A stretch of DNA of 64,000 bases, from NCBI GenBank assembly GCA_039180875.1, contig JBCDCY010000003.1, forward strand, positions 124,001 through 188,000, written 5' to 3'. Below the pieces are notes generated by a model. That model saw nothing but the letters and a program-made list of their open reading frames with translations, made no database searches and had not been told where the DNA came from. This DNA is from JBCDCY01 sp039180875 (GTDB lineage: Bacteria; Pseudomonadota; Alphaproteobacteria; Rhodobacterales; Rhodobacteraceae). Positions 32,324 through 42,521 of the stretch are shown piece after piece. Both the position numbers and the translations under genes were made by a program. How positions within the stretch are numbered: the stretch's first letter is position 1; every line of letters starts with the position of its first letter.

Positions 32324-32773
32324 CTAGCGGCGGGTGAGTTCCTCGACCCGCGCCTGCTCTTCCAGCGTCAGGGGCGCCACGGGTGCGCGCCGCATCCGGG
32401 TGCGGCGAAGGGCGATGGCGCCGCCGATCAGCAGCAGGAGCGGCCCGGCGATCCAGAGGATCAGGTTGGCGCCGGTCGCCCGGGGGGTGAGGAGCACGTA
32501 CTCGCCATAGCGCGCCACCAGGAAAGCCCGCACCTCCTCATCCGTATCGCCCTCCAGCAGCCGCTCGCGCACCAGCAGGCGCATGTCGCCGGCAATGGTG
32601 GCGTTCGAGTCATCGATCGACTCGTTGCGGCAGACGACGCAGCGCAGATCGCGGGAGATCTCGCGCGCCCGCTCTTCCAGTACCGGATCGGCCAGCATCT
32701 CGTCGGGCTGCACGGCGTGGGCCGGTGCGGCTCCGAGCGCCGCGATCAGGAGGAGGCAGGCAACGCGCCTCAT
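32324..32773 (-). CDS. ccmH: Cytochrome c-type biogenesis protein CcmH (thiol reductase, CcmL type)
   Basis: 149 residues; signal peptide about 1-20. The CxxC motif LRCVVCRN (Cys45, Cys48) and QPDEMLADPVLEERAREIS are characteristic, with a C-terminal membrane anchor near 105-125. It keeps the apocytochrome haem-binding cysteines reduced for ligation with CcmF. The start overlaps the ccmF stop (ATGA). Confidence 0.93.
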   Translation of the reverse strand: MRRVACLLLIAALGAAPAHAVQPDEMLADPVLEERAREISRDLRCVVCRNESIDDSNATIAGDMRLLVRERLLEGDTDEEVRAFLVARYGEYVLLTPRATGANLILWIAGPLLLLIGGAIALRRTRMRRAPVAPLTLEEQARVEELTRR

Positions 32774-34764
32774 TCCGCCGGCACGGCGTCGGGAGGGGCG
32801 GCCTGGGTCTTCCGCCCCGCCGCCCCAACGCGGTAGCGCCGGTCGGTCAGGCTGAGCGCCGCGCCGAGGGACATGACCAGGGAGCCGATCCAAAGCCAGG
32901 TGGCGAACGGCTTGTGGTAGCTCCGCACCGCCCAGCCGCCGTCGCGCTGACGCTCGCCGAGGCTCACGTAGATGTCGCGGGTGAGGCCGTAGTCGATCGA
33001 GGCCTCCGTCGTCGTCATGCGTTGCACAGGGTAGAACCGCCGCTCGGGCGTCAGGGTGAGGGCGGCCCCACCGTCCTCGCGCATCAGGAAGACACCGCGC
33101 TCGGCCTCGTAGTTCGGGCCCGCCACCTGCTCGACCCGGACAAATTCCAGGGTCGCCCCGCCGATCTCGATCACGTCGCCGGGGCGGGCGCTGCGGATAT
33201 CCTCGGTCTCGAAGGCGGTGATCATGGCGATGCCGAAGATCAGCAGGCCGAGGCCCGCATGGGCCACCGCCTTGCCCCAATCGGCCCGCGGCAGATGGGC
33301 GAGCCGGCGGAGCGTCTCACCCAGCGGCACCGACCCGGCCCGGGCGCGGGCGCCAAGCTCCGCCACCGCGCCGAGCACCAGCCAGGCGGCGAGCACCGTG
33401 CCGATCGGTCCGAGCATCCGCCCCCCGGTGTTGAGCGACCAGACCAGCGCGCCGAGAGCCACCGAAAGCGCCGCCGCGCCCCAAAGCGGGCGCATGGCGC
33501 GGCCGAGCTTCGCCCGCTTCCACGGCAGCACCGCGCCCAGCGGCAGGATCATCGCCAGCATCACTATGAACGGCGTGAAGGCCATGTCGAAGAACGGCGG
33601 GCCGACCGAGAGCTTGGTGGCGCCGTCGGTCGCAAGCTCGATCACCAGGGGCCACATCGTGCCGATCAGCACCACGGCCGCAGAGACCAGCAGGAGCAGG
33701 TTGTTGGCGATCAGCGCCGACTCTCGGCTGACCGAGGCAAAGGCAGCGCCCGACTGCATCGCCGCCGAGCGCGCGGCGAAAAGCGTCAAGCCGCCGCCGG
33801 TGAAGATCGCGAAGATCGCCAGGATGAAGATCCCCCGCTCTGGATCGTTGGCGAAGGCGTGGACCGAGGTCAGCACGCCCGAGCGCACGATGAACGTGCC
33901 GAGGAGCGAGAAGGAGAAGGCGAGGATGGCGAGCAGGATGGTCCAGCTCTTCAGCGCCTCCCGCTTCTCCACCACGATGGCCGAGTGCAGCAGCGCCGCC
34001 GCCACCAGCCACGGCATGAAGGAGGCGTTCTCCACCGGGTCCCAGAACCACCAGCCGCCCCAGCCAAGCTCGTAATAGGCCCACCAGGAGCCGAGGGCGA
34101 TGCCGACGGTCAGGAACAGCCAGGCGGCCAGCGTCCAGGGCCGCACCCAGCGGGCCCAGGCGGCGTCCACCCGCCCCTCGAGCAACGCCGCAATGGCGAA
34201 GCTGAAGACGATCGAAAGGCCGACATAGCCGAGATAGAGAAACGGCGGATGCAGGGCGAGGCCCGGGTCCTGGAGGAGCGGATTGAGGTCCCCGCCATCG
34301 AGCGGCGGCACGGCGAGGCGACTGAACGGGTTCGAGGTGAAGAGCAGGAAGGCCAGGAACGCCACGCCGATCCAGGCCTGCACCCCCAACACCCGCGCCT
34401 TCAACCCCGGCGGCAGGTTGCGGCCCCAGACCGCCACCATCGCGCCGAAGAGCGCCAGGATCAGCACCCAGAGGAGCATCGAGCCCTCGTGGTTCCCCCA
34501 GACCCCGGTCACCTTGTAGAGGAGCGGCTTGGCGGAGTGGGAGTTCGCCGCCACCACCGCCAGCGAGAAGTCCGAAAGGATGAAGGCCCGGGTGAGCGCG
34601 GCAAAGGCGACGGCCACCAGTGTGCATTGCACGACAGCGGCCGGCGTCGCCAAGCGCATCCAGTCGCTCCACCCCCGCGCCGCCCCCACCATCGGCAGCG
34701 TCGCCTGCGTCAGCGCCGCAAACAGCGCCAGGATAAGACTGATATGGCCGAGCTCCGCCGTCAC
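32770..34764 (-). CDS. ccmF: Haem lyase subunit CcmF
   Basis: 664 residues. The GTG at 34764 (VTAELGHISLIL) is chosen because GAGG lies six bases before it and it gives the standard family N-terminus. There are about fourteen membrane helices, with the periplasmic tryptophan-rich WWD haem-handling segment GWGGWWFWDPVENASFMPWL near 226-245. The preceding NHEGSMLLWVLIL is also typical. CcmF joins haem from CcmE to apocytochrome c together with CcmH. It is separated from ccmE by a phzF-like gene and two phage-type lysis genes. Confidence 0.95.
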   Translation of the reverse strand: MTAELGHISLILALFAALTQATLPMVGAARGWSDWMRLATPAAVVQCTLVAVAFAALTRAFILSDFSLAVVAANSHSAKPLLYKVTGVWGNHEGSMLLWVLILALFGAMVAVWGRNLPPGLKARVLGVQAWIGVAFLAFLLFTSNPFSRLAVPPLDGGDLNPLLQDPGLALHPPFLYLGYVGLSIVFSFAIAALLEGRVDAAWARWVRPWTLAAWLFLTVGIALGSWWAYYELGWGGWWFWDPVENASFMPWLVAAALLHSAIVVEKREALKSWTILLAILAFSFSLLGTFIVRSGVLTSVHAFANDPERGIFILAIFAIFTGGGLTLFAARSAAMQSGAAFASVSRESALIANNLLLLVSAAVVLIGTMWPLVIELATDGATKLSVGPPFFDMAFTPFIVMLAMILPLGAVLPWKRAKLGRAMRPLWGAAALSVALGALVWSLNTGGRMLGPIGTVLAAWLVLGAVAELGARARAGSVPLGETLRRLAHLPRADWGKAVAHAGLGLLIFGIAMITAFETEDIRSARPGDVIEIGGATLEFVRVEQVAGPNYEAERGVFLMREDGGAALTLTPERRFYPVQRMTTTEASIDYGLTRDIYVSLGERQRDGGWAVRSYHKPFATWLWIGSLVMSLGAALSLTDRRYRVGAAGRKTQAAPPDAVPAE

Positions 34765-34858
34765 GTTTGGCCTCGCGTTGCTGGGCAGGAGAGTAGTCGC
34801 GGCGGCCTCCGGCGACCAGCCGGGGCGCCGTGACATTTTCGCCAGTCGGAGGATGGGG

Positions 34859-35785
<927 letters not shown>

Positions 35786-35835
35786 CCGCGACCCTAGCAG
35801 CCGGCCAACCGCCGGAACACCTCACATCCGCGCAG

Positions 35836-35956
35836 CGCAAGGGCGGTCAAGGCTCGCGGCACGCGACGGCGCGCCAGCGCCGCTTGGCCTTGACCGCCCT
35901 TGCGATGGGCCCATGCTGGAAGGGGCGCCGGAGAAGCAGCCTGCTTCTCAGGCGCC
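35836..35956. repeat. Bipartite palindromic element, family 2, copy F
   Basis: The first hairpin is a perfect 18-base inverted repeat, CGCAAGGGCGGTCAAGGC (35836-35853) and GCCTTGACCGCCCTTGCG (35887-35904). The second, 19 bp on, is GGCGCCGGAGAAGCAG (35924-35939) with CTGCTTCTCAGGCGCC (35941-35956), one mismatch and a one-base centre. The same two-part design with GCTTGGCCTTGAC and CTTCTCAG occurs at 49539-49658. It fills most of the 235-bp gap before the phzF-like gene. Confidence 0.85.
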
Positions 35957-36020
35957 TCCCCAGCAAAGAAACCGACGCTTTACCCGGCGCACCGTCAAAC
36001 CAGCGCGCCGGGCACACGCA

Positions 36021-36590
36021 TCACTCAGCCGCCATCCGCTCCGCCCGCCATTCGGCCAGCGCGGGATTGGCATCGGCAGCGACGTCCGGTGCCGCTTCAG
36101 CAGCCGGCTCGGCCGGTTCCGCCGGCCGCAGCTTGCGCAGCTCCGCGATGTTCTCGACCGCTGTCGCCACCGCCTCTCGGCTCACGCTCGGGCGGGAGGT
36201 GCGCAGATGATGCAGCTCCCGCGCGCCGAAGTAGAAGGACACGATGGCGCCGAGCAGCCACCAAAGCGGCTCCGGCACCAGGGCGAGGCCCTGCATCCGC
36301 TCGCCGAAGCCCACCGGATCGGCCATCGCATAGGCGAAGAGCCCGAGGGTGCCGGAGGCGAGCGCCGGGCGCGGCAGGCGGTTCAGCCCGTCGACGAAGG
36401 CGCTGAACCAGCCCTGGCGGGGCTGGGCGAACTCGGTCCCGAACTGGCCCATGGCGGCGACGAACTCGGTATGGTCCGCCGCCTCCCGCGCCGCCCGGTT
36501 GCCGACGAACACTTCGGCAACCGAGCTCACGGCCTGGCCGACGCCCTCGGCCGCCCGGCCGAGCCCGAAGATCCGTCCGATCAGGCCCAT
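36021..36590 (-). CDS. Holin family protein (gene-transfer-agent lysis type)
   Basis: 189 residues. The N-terminal amphipathic MGLIGRIFGLGRAAEGVGQAV and a long soluble region lead to two hydrophobic segments near 78-95 and 103-122. An Ala/Pro/Glu-rich tail follows. It overlaps the muramidase gene by 10 bp and is translated after it. Rhodobacterales carry a holin/endolysin pair outside the main gene-transfer-agent cluster that releases the particles (genes rcc00556/rcc00555 in Rhodobacter capsulatus). Size, order and context fit that pair, but no alignment was made. Confidence 0.75.
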   Translation of the reverse strand: MGLIGRIFGLGRAAEGVGQAVSSVAEVFVGNRAAREAADHTEFVAAMGQFGTEFAQPRQGWFSAFVDGLNRLPRPALASGTLGLFAYAMADPVGFGERMQGLALVPEPLWWLLGAIVSFYFGARELHHLRTSRPSVSREAVATAVENIAELRKLRPAEPAEPAAEAAPDVAADANPALAEWRAERMAAE

Positions 36591-37195
36591 GTGGCGACCC
36601 GAGCGCGATGCTCGGCCTCCGACAGATGGAAGCGGGCGGAGATGAATTCCTCTGCCCGGTGGATCCAGCCGCCCTTGCCGCCGTCGCGGCGCCGCGCGAA
36701 TTTGCGCAGCGACGGCCGGCGATCGCCGAGGCGGTAGTAGAAGTTCCGCCGCTCGATGCTGTAGGCGTCGGCCAGGTTGCCGGCCCCGGCGCTCGTCGTC
36801 ACCGCATCGACGGCGGCCAGCGTCTTCGGGCCGATGATGCCGTCGACCGCCGCCGGATGGCCGTAACGGCCGAGCAGCTCCTGCAGGATCATCACGGCGC
36901 GCGACCCGGCGTTCACGTACATGTCGAAGACGGTCGGCTGCAGCACCGGCGGCAGCCGGTCGAGGCCGGGCCGGCGGTAGTAGTCACGCTTGAAGATCTC
37001 GACCGCGTCGGCCGGGGTAAGGGCGCGGATATCGTCGATGTCCACATCGCCGTCGCCGTCCTTGTCCAGGCCCACCGACCGCAGGGTGCCGATGGTGACG
37101 CCATAGTTGGTGGCACCGCCGGGATCGTCGGGATCGTTCACAAATCCACCTTCGCGCCGGACGATTCCGGTCGCGATCTCATCGACAGAAAGCAT
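36581..37195 (-). CDS. Holin-associated N-acetylmuramidase (endolysin)
   Basis: About 204 residues. The motif EGGFVNDPDDPGGATNYGVTIG holds the catalytic Glu of glycoside-hydrolase-108-type muramidases. A C-terminal peptidoglycan-binding-like segment includes AAVDGIIGPKTLAAVDA. ATG at 37195 (MLSVDEIATGIVRREGG) is preferred; an ATG ten codons earlier (37225) is possible and neither has a strong ribosome-binding site. An Asp-rich DKDGDGDVDIDDI insert near 44-56 looks like a calcium-binding dockerin/EF-hand-type loop, so calcium may control the enzyme (inference). It has no signal peptide, so the holin must let it through. Confidence 0.85.
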   Translation of the reverse strand: MLSVDEIATGIVRREGGFVNDPDDPGGATNYGVTIGTLRSVGLDKDGDGDVDIDDIRALTPADAVEIFKRDYYRRPGLDRLPPVLQPTVFDMYVNAGSRAVMILQELLGRYGHPAAVDGIIGPKTLAAVDAVTTSAGAGNLADAYSIERRNFYYRLGDRRPSLRKFARRRDGGKGGWIHRAEEFISARFHLSEAEHRARVATWA

Positions 37196-37282
37196 GGGGC
37201 AAATCCAATCGGTTGTGCGCGCCATGGCGCGAATCGCGCGCGCAGTCTCCCGGCATTTGCTTAAAATTCGGATGAGCGCGGC

Positions 37283-37720
37283 TTATTCGCCGCGGTAGAC
37301 GCCCTGTTCCTTCAGTGCGTCGGCAACTTCGCGAGGCATGTAGGTCTCGTCATGGCGCGCCAGCACCTCGGCCGCGACGAAAACGTCGTCGAGAAGCGCA
37401 CCGGTGGCGATCACCCCCTGACCCTCGCGGAAAAGATCGGGGAGGAGGCCGGTATAGCGCACCTCTTGCCGGGCCGAGCCGTCGGTGACGAAGAAGATAT
37501 GGGTGGCTCCCGGCTGCCAGGTCCCCTCCTCCACCAGACCGCCGAGGCGAAAGCGCTCCTCCGGTCCCGGTTGGTCGACCAGGACCTCGCTCGGCGTGCG
37601 GAAGAACTCGATACCGTCGCGAAGCGCGTAGCCGACCAGCCCGGTCGCCACGACCAGCAACCCCGTGGCGATCAGGATCAACCGGATCCGTTGGCGTTTT
37701 CTCAGCCCCGCGACCTGCAC
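37283..37720 (-). CDS. ccmE: Cytochrome c maturation haem chaperone CcmE
   Basis: 145 residues: a short cytoplasmic tail, one membrane anchor (about 13-31) and a periplasmic OB-fold. The haem-binding signature is HDETY, with His123 forming the covalent haem bond and Tyr127 as axial ligand. RLGGLVEEGTW and FFVTDGSARQEVRYTGLLPDLFREGQGVI are typical. It carries haem to CcmF. It lies 68 bp after argC and is parted from ccmF by other genes. Confidence 0.95.
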   Translation of the reverse strand: MQVAGLRKRQRIRLILIATGLLVVATGLVGYALRDGIEFFRTPSEVLVDQPGPEERFRLGGLVEEGTWQPGATHIFFVTDGSARQEVRYTGLLPDLFREGQGVIATGALLDDVFVAAEVLARHDETYMPREVADALKEQGVYRGE

Positions 37721-37788
37721 GCGCTTCCTTTCCTCCGTCCCTCGGCCCCGAAAATAGGCAAGTGCAGGCGTGGAGAGAAGGGCGCGGC

Positions 37789-38820
37789 TCAGGGAAAGAC
37801 CGGCGCGGCCTCCAATCCCATGGTCTCCAACAGGCCGAGCATCAGGTTGGCGTTCTGCACCGCCATGCCGGAGGAGCCCTTGGTGAGGTTGTCGAGGGCA
37901 GAGAACACGATGGCCCGCCCGGGCCGGCGGTCGGCCACGACACCGAGATGCACGTGGTTGGAGGCCCTGACATGCCGGGTCGCCGGCGCCTCGCCGAGCG
38001 GCAGAACGTGCAGAAACGGCTCCTCCGCGTAGCGCGTGGCGAGGGTCTGGTGCAGCGCCTCGGCCTCACCCCGGACGTAGATCGTCGCCAGGATGCCGCG
38101 GTTCTGGGGGATGAGGTGGGGCACGAAGGTGTAGTCCACCGGCCCGCCCGCCGCGATCGGCAGTTCCTGATCAAACTCGGCCATGTGGCGGTGGTTGGCG
38201 ATGGCGTAGGCGTGGGCGCCTTCGGAGACCTCGGCGTGCAGCATCCCCTCCTTCGCCCCCCGTCCGGCGCCGGAGACGCCGGTCACCAGGTTGATCGCGA
38301 TCTCCTCCGGTGCGATCGCCCCGGCGGCGAGCAACGGCAACAGCGCATAGAGTGCCGTCGCCGAGTTGCAGCCGGTGCAGGCGACCAGCCGCGCCGCCGC
38401 GATCTCGGCCCGGTAGAACTCGGTCAGGCCATAGACCGCCTCCGCCTGCAGATCGACGGCGTGGTGCGGATGGCCGTACCAGCGGGCATAGACCTCCGGA
38501 TCGCGGAGGCGGAAGTCGGCGGAGAGATCGCAGACCTTCAGGTCGCGCGGCAGGGCGGCGACCACCTCCTGCGATGTCGCATGAGGAAGCGCGCAGAAAG
38601 CAATGTCGATATTGGGAAAATCTATTTCCGAGATCGTCCCGATGGTCGGCAGATCCAGATGGCGGAGATGGGGGAACACAGCCGCCATCTCCTGCCCCGC
38701 CCGGCGATCGGCGGCCAGCGCCGCGATCTCGAGCGCAGGATGGGTGGCGATCAGGCGGACGAGCTCGGCCCCGGTATAGCCGCTCGCCCCCAGGATTGCG
38801 CACCGATAGCTGCCCGACAT
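37789..38820 (-). CDS. argC: N-acetyl-gamma-glutamyl-phosphate reductase
   Basis: 343 residues; ATG at 38820 (MSGSYRCAILGASGYTG). NADP-binding ILGASGYTGAELVRL is near 9-23, the catalytic Cys151 lies in ACTGCNSATAL, and the C-terminal NLVTGVSGAGRGAKEGML, FVPHLIPQNRGILATI and SNHVHLGV follow. It catalyses the third step of arginine biosynthesis. The GST gene starts well upstream on the same strand. The call is secure. Confidence 0.95.
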   Translation of the reverse strand: MSGSYRCAILGASGYTGAELVRLIATHPALEIAALAADRRAGQEMAAVFPHLRHLDLPTIGTISEIDFPNIDIAFCALPHATSQEVVAALPRDLKVCDLSADFRLRDPEVYARWYGHPHHAVDLQAEAVYGLTEFYRAEIAAARLVACTGCNSATALYALLPLLAAGAIAPEEIAINLVTGVSGAGRGAKEGMLHAEVSEGAHAYAIANHRHMAEFDQELPIAAGGPVDYTFVPHLIPQNRGILATIYVRGEAEALHQTLATRYAEEPFLHVLPLGEAPATRHVRASNHVHLGVVADRRPGRAIVFSALDNLTKGSSGMAVQNANLMLGLLETMGLEAAPVFP

Positions 38821-38890
38821 CGTCCCCGCTCCCTCCATCTTGAGGCGCGCAGGCTTAGTGGATGCGCCGCGTCGGCGCAATCGGCGGGGG

Positions 38891-39661
38891 TCAGAGGGAG
38901 AGGGGGCGCTCCAGCACCTCGGCGTACATCCGGTCGCGATGGTCGAGCAGGATGGGGTCGAGCGCGGCCCGGGTCGCCTCGTCGAGGGTGGAGAAGGCAG
39001 CCCGCGTCGCCGGGTCCATGGCGCAGTCGGCCTCCGGCAACGGATCGAACATCGCCATGGCCGTCGCGGAATAGATGTCCACCGCCGTCAGGCCATCGCC
39101 GACGAAGTAGCTGCTACCGCGGTCCTTCTGGGCTGCGAGGCGTTCGGCCAGCATGGTGAGGAGCGCGATGGTGCGGTCGCCGTAGCCCGCCGCCGCCTCC
39201 GACCGGTAGCCGTACTTCTTCGCGAGATACTGCGCGACGGGCGCCAGGAACCCAGCCCCACCGGTCAGCCCGCCGTGGATCAACTGCAGACGCCGGGTCC
39301 AGCCCAACCCTTCCTCGCCGCAGATCTCGTGAGACAGGCCAAGGGTGAGGGCACGGAGCGCCGGATCGGCCGGCAACAGCGCCGGCATAGGCGCCAGGCG
39401 CTCCGCCAACAGCAGAATGTCGACCCAACCGGCGCGAGGCCGTTCCTGCCCGTAGACCACGACCGGGGCGTTGCGCTGACCCGCCCAGGCCTTCAGCGCC
39501 GGGTCGTCGTAGGTGAGCCGCACCGCCGCGAAATCGAGACCTTTGACCTGGAAGAGGCCCTTCGCCGCCTCGCCCCAAAGGCTCGGCGCACCGCTCACCA
39601 CCACCATGCGGAGACCGTCGAGGGTCTGCGCCTCCGCCAGATCGACATAACGAAAGCCCAT
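38891..39661 (-). CDS. Glutathione S-transferase family protein
   Basis: 256 residues; ATG at 39661 follows GGAGGGACTGTC. The N-terminal thioredoxin-like domain (LRMVVVSGAPSLWGEAAKGLFQVKGLDFAAVRL, NAPVVVYGQERPRAGWVDILLLAERL) and the all-helical C-terminal domain (YFVGDGLTAVDIYSATAMAMF) are recognisable. The usual cysteine or tyrosine at the N-terminal active site is not obvious (VSGAPSLWG), so catalytic type is uncertain. It stands alone between argC and the ribosomal operon. Confidence 0.75.
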   Translation of the reverse strand: MGFRYVDLAEAQTLDGLRMVVVSGAPSLWGEAAKGLFQVKGLDFAAVRLTYDDPALKAWAGQRNAPVVVYGQERPRAGWVDILLLAERLAPMPALLPADPALRALTLGLSHEICGEEGLGWTRRLQLIHGGLTGGAGFLAPVAQYLAKKYGYRSEAAAGYGDRTIALLTMLAERLAAQKDRGSSYFVGDGLTAVDIYSATAMAMFDPLPEADCAMDPATRAAFSTLDEATRAALDPILLDHRDRMYAEVLERPLSL

Positions 39662-39708
39662 GACAGTCCCTCCCTCGATCCCAGGCCGGCGGTCAGGACG
39701 CCGGCACG

Positions 39709-39736
39709 AAAACGGCCCGCGGGAACCCACGGGCCG
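39709..39736 (-). terminator. Intrinsic terminator of the rplM-rpsI operon
   Basis: CGGCCCG (39713-39719) pairs with CGGGCCG (39730-39736), and an inner GGG/CCC is possible. On the minus strand the stem is followed by TTTTCG, fitting termination 22 bases past the rpsI stop. Confidence 0.75.
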
Positions 39737-39757
39737 CTCGATTGCGTCGCCGGCGCC

Positions 39758-40261
39758 TCAGCGCTTGGAGAACTGGAAGCTCCGCCGTGCCTTCCGGCGG
39801 CCGTACTTCTTGCGCTCCACCACCCGGCTGTCGCGGGTCAGGAACCCGGCGGCCTTGAGCGGCGGGCGAAGCGACGGCTCGTAGAGCGACAGTGCTTTCG
39901 AGATGCCGTGCTTCACCGCACCGGCCTGCCCAGACAGCCCGCCGCCCTTCACGGTGGCCATCACATCGAACTCGCCGGCCACGTTGGCCACCTGGAAGGG
40001 CTGGCCGATCACCATCTGCAGCACCGGGCGGGCGAAATACTTCTCCACTTCCCGGCCGTTCACCGTGATCTTGCCGCTGCCGGGCTTCACCCAGACCCGG
40101 GCCACCGCGTCTTTGCGCTTGCCCGTGGCGTAGGAGCGGCCGAGCGCATCGCGCACCGGCTCCCGCGGGGTCTCCGGCGCAACTTCGGGGGTATCCTCGA
40201 CCGCGTCTTCCGCGCCGACGGCGCGTTTCAGATCGTCCAGGCTCTTGATGTCGTCGCTCAT
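39758..40261 (-). CDS. rpsI: Ribosomal protein S9
   Basis: 167 residues. The first 40 residues are an acidic extension found in alphaproteobacterial S9, then the core: GRSYATGKRKDAVARVWVKPGSGKITVNG, VKGGGLSGQAGAVKHGISKAL, and the basic C-terminal tail KKYGRRKARRSFQFSKR that reaches the decoding centre. It follows rplM by four bases. The call is secure. Confidence 0.97.
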   Translation of the reverse strand: MSDDIKSLDDLKRAVGAEDAVEDTPEVAPETPREPVRDALGRSYATGKRKDAVARVWVKPGSGKITVNGREVEKYFARPVLQMVIGQPFQVANVAGEFDVMATVKGGGLSGQAGAVKHGISKALSLYEPSLRPPLKAAGFLTRDSRVVERKKYGRRKARRSFQFSKR

Positions 40262-40265
40262 GTCC

Positions 40266-40730
40266 TCAGGCGCTCCGCGTGTTCTTGGCGTTCATCGAGG
40301 CGATATCCAGAACCTCCGGGTTCTGGGCCTCATGCGGATGTTCGGCCCCGGCATAGACCCGGAGGTTGGAGAGCTGCTTGCGCGCCAGCGGCCCCCCCGG
40401 CATCATGCGCTGCACCGCCTTCTCGACCACCCGCTCCGGGAACCGGCCCTCGAGGATCTGGGCCGCCGTCTGCGACTTGATGCCCCCTGGATAGCCGGTG
40501 TGGCGGTAGTAGGTCTTCTCCGCCCGCTTGTTGCCGGTGAGCTGGATCTTGTCCGCGTTGATGACGATGACGTTGTCGCCCATGTCCATATGCGGGGTGT
40601 AGGTCGGCTTGTGCTTGCCGCGGAGCCGCATCGCAACGATGGTCGCCAACCGACCGAGGACCAGGCCCTCCGCGTCGATCAGGATCCATCGCTTGTCGAT
40701 ATCGGCCGGTCGCGCCGAAAACGTGGTCAT
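40266..40730 (-). CDS. rplM: Ribosomal protein L13
   Basis: 154 residues; ATG at 40730. Family segments include KRWILIDAEGLVLGRLATIVAMRLRGKHK, DNVIVINADKIQLTGNK, YYRHTGYPGGIKS and MMPGGPLARKQLSNLRVYAGAEHPHEAQ. It heads the usual rplM-rpsI operon. A promoter with -35/-10 boxes lies about 40-68 bp upstream. The call is secure. Confidence 0.97.
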   Translation of the reverse strand: MTTFSARPADIDKRWILIDAEGLVLGRLATIVAMRLRGKHKPTYTPHMDMGDNVIVINADKIQLTGNKRAEKTYYRHTGYPGGIKSQTAAQILEGRFPERVVEKAVQRMMPGGPLARKQLSNLRVYAGAEHPHEAQNPEVLDIASMNAKNTRSA

Positions 40731-40770
40731 GGCTGCATCCGTCGTTTTATTGTCCCGTGACTGGAGGCGG

Positions 40771-40798
40771 GTTCTAGCCATCCGGCTGCTCCGGTCAA
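40771..40798 (-). promoter_or_regulatory. Candidate promoter of rplM-rpsI
   Basis: On the minus strand TTGACC (40798-40793) and TAGAAC (40776-40771) are 16 bp apart, followed by a leader of about 35 bases to the rplM ATG. T-rich sequence lies upstream of the -35. Confidence 0.6.
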
Positions 40799-40845
40799 GC
40801 GCAAAACGGCGTGAAAAAGCATTTTGAATCCGAGCGCTAGATGCA

Positions 40846-40916
40846 CGGTATCCAGATACCGCGATTTCCTAGCAAGACAGAACGCGACAGTTGGCGCATC
40901 TCGGCGCTTGCGCCAA
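40846..40916 (+). promoter_or_regulatory. Inverted repeats in the long leader of speD
   Basis: CGGTATC-CA-GATACCG (40846-40861) is a near-gapless palindrome suited to a protein dimer. TTGGCGCA (40891-40898) and TGCGCCAA (40909-40916) form a perfect eight-pair stem with a ten-base loop. Both lie in the 291-bp region between the divergent rplM and speD genes. Either could take part in control of polyamine synthesis; no known riboswitch was recognised. Confidence 0.4.
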
Positions 40917-41021
40917 TGCTGCCGATCGCGTATCGCCAACCCCGGCACCGATCCCAACTTCGAGCCTGCTCGGGGGGGCGCTAAGGGCCGCCATTTTCAT
41001 CTGCTGGTGGGGAGGCGCGTT

Positions 41022-41527
41022 GTGAAGGACGCACACCTCTTCCAACTGGGGATGGACCTGGAGACAGGCGCCACCCATGCGGAAGCCAAGCACGGCGCGA
41101 CCGTGCGCGAGTTGGACGGGGCGACCGGCCTCATGGACCGCGATCGCGACGACCATTTCGTCGAGCGCGACGGAGAGGTCTTTGCCGGCACCCACCTGAT
41201 CATCGAGGTGATCGGGGGCAAGGGCCTCGACGACCCGGCGCTGATCGAGGAGGCGTTCCGCACCTCTGTCGACCGCTCCGGCGCGACGCTCCTGCATATC
41301 CACACCCACCGCTTCTCGCCCCAGGGTGTCTCCGGCGTGGCGGTGCTGGCCGAGAGCCACATCTCCGTCCACACCTGGCCGGAGATCGGCTACGGCGCCT
41401 TCGACGTCTTCATGTGCGGCGACGCCAATCCCTGGGCCGCGGTCGAGGTGCTGCGCACCAGCTTCGACGCCGACGAGATCCGGGTACAGGAGCTGCGCCG
41501 GGGCGCCGGACTGGTCGGGCCGGCGCC

Positions 41528-41531
<4 letters not shown>
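41022..41531 (+). CDS. speD: S-adenosylmethionine decarboxylase (prokaryotic, pyruvoyl type)
   Basis: 169 residues. GTG at 41022 has GGGGAGG six bases upstream; the frame runs further back but without such a site. The self-processing site is Glu111-Ser112 in LAESHISVHTWPE, where Ser becomes the pyruvoyl cofactor. GTHLIIEVIGGKGLDD and YGAFDVFMCGDANPW are also typical. It makes decarboxylated AdoMet, the aminopropyl donor for SpeE, whose start overlaps its stop (GTGA). Confidence 0.93.
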
Positions 41532-42403
<872 letters not shown>

Positions 42404-42428
42404 AGTTGGCGCTGCGCAAGCGGCGGAT

Positions 42429-42492
42429 GCCTCCGGCGGGGATATTTGGGCCAGCAAGAAAACCCATGGCTTTCGCAGTGGCTCAAGTATCC
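42429..42492. repeat. Dispersed palindromic repeat, family 1, copy B
   Basis: This is the reverse-orientation match of copy A: GCCTCCGGCGGGGATATTTG, a GCAAGAAA / CTTTCGCAG interior, and TGGCTCAAGTATCC. Identity extends beyond the palindrome into the flanking GCCTCCGGCGGG. It lies between the convergent ends of speE and the thioesterase gene. Confidence 0.85.
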
Positions 42493-42521
42493 AATGATAC
42501 CGCCCGCGCCCTCGCGCGGCC

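Noticed and set aside
32725..34833. 702-codon open frame opposite ccmF
   Set aside because: Antisense shadow; the ccmF reading on the other strand has all family motifs.
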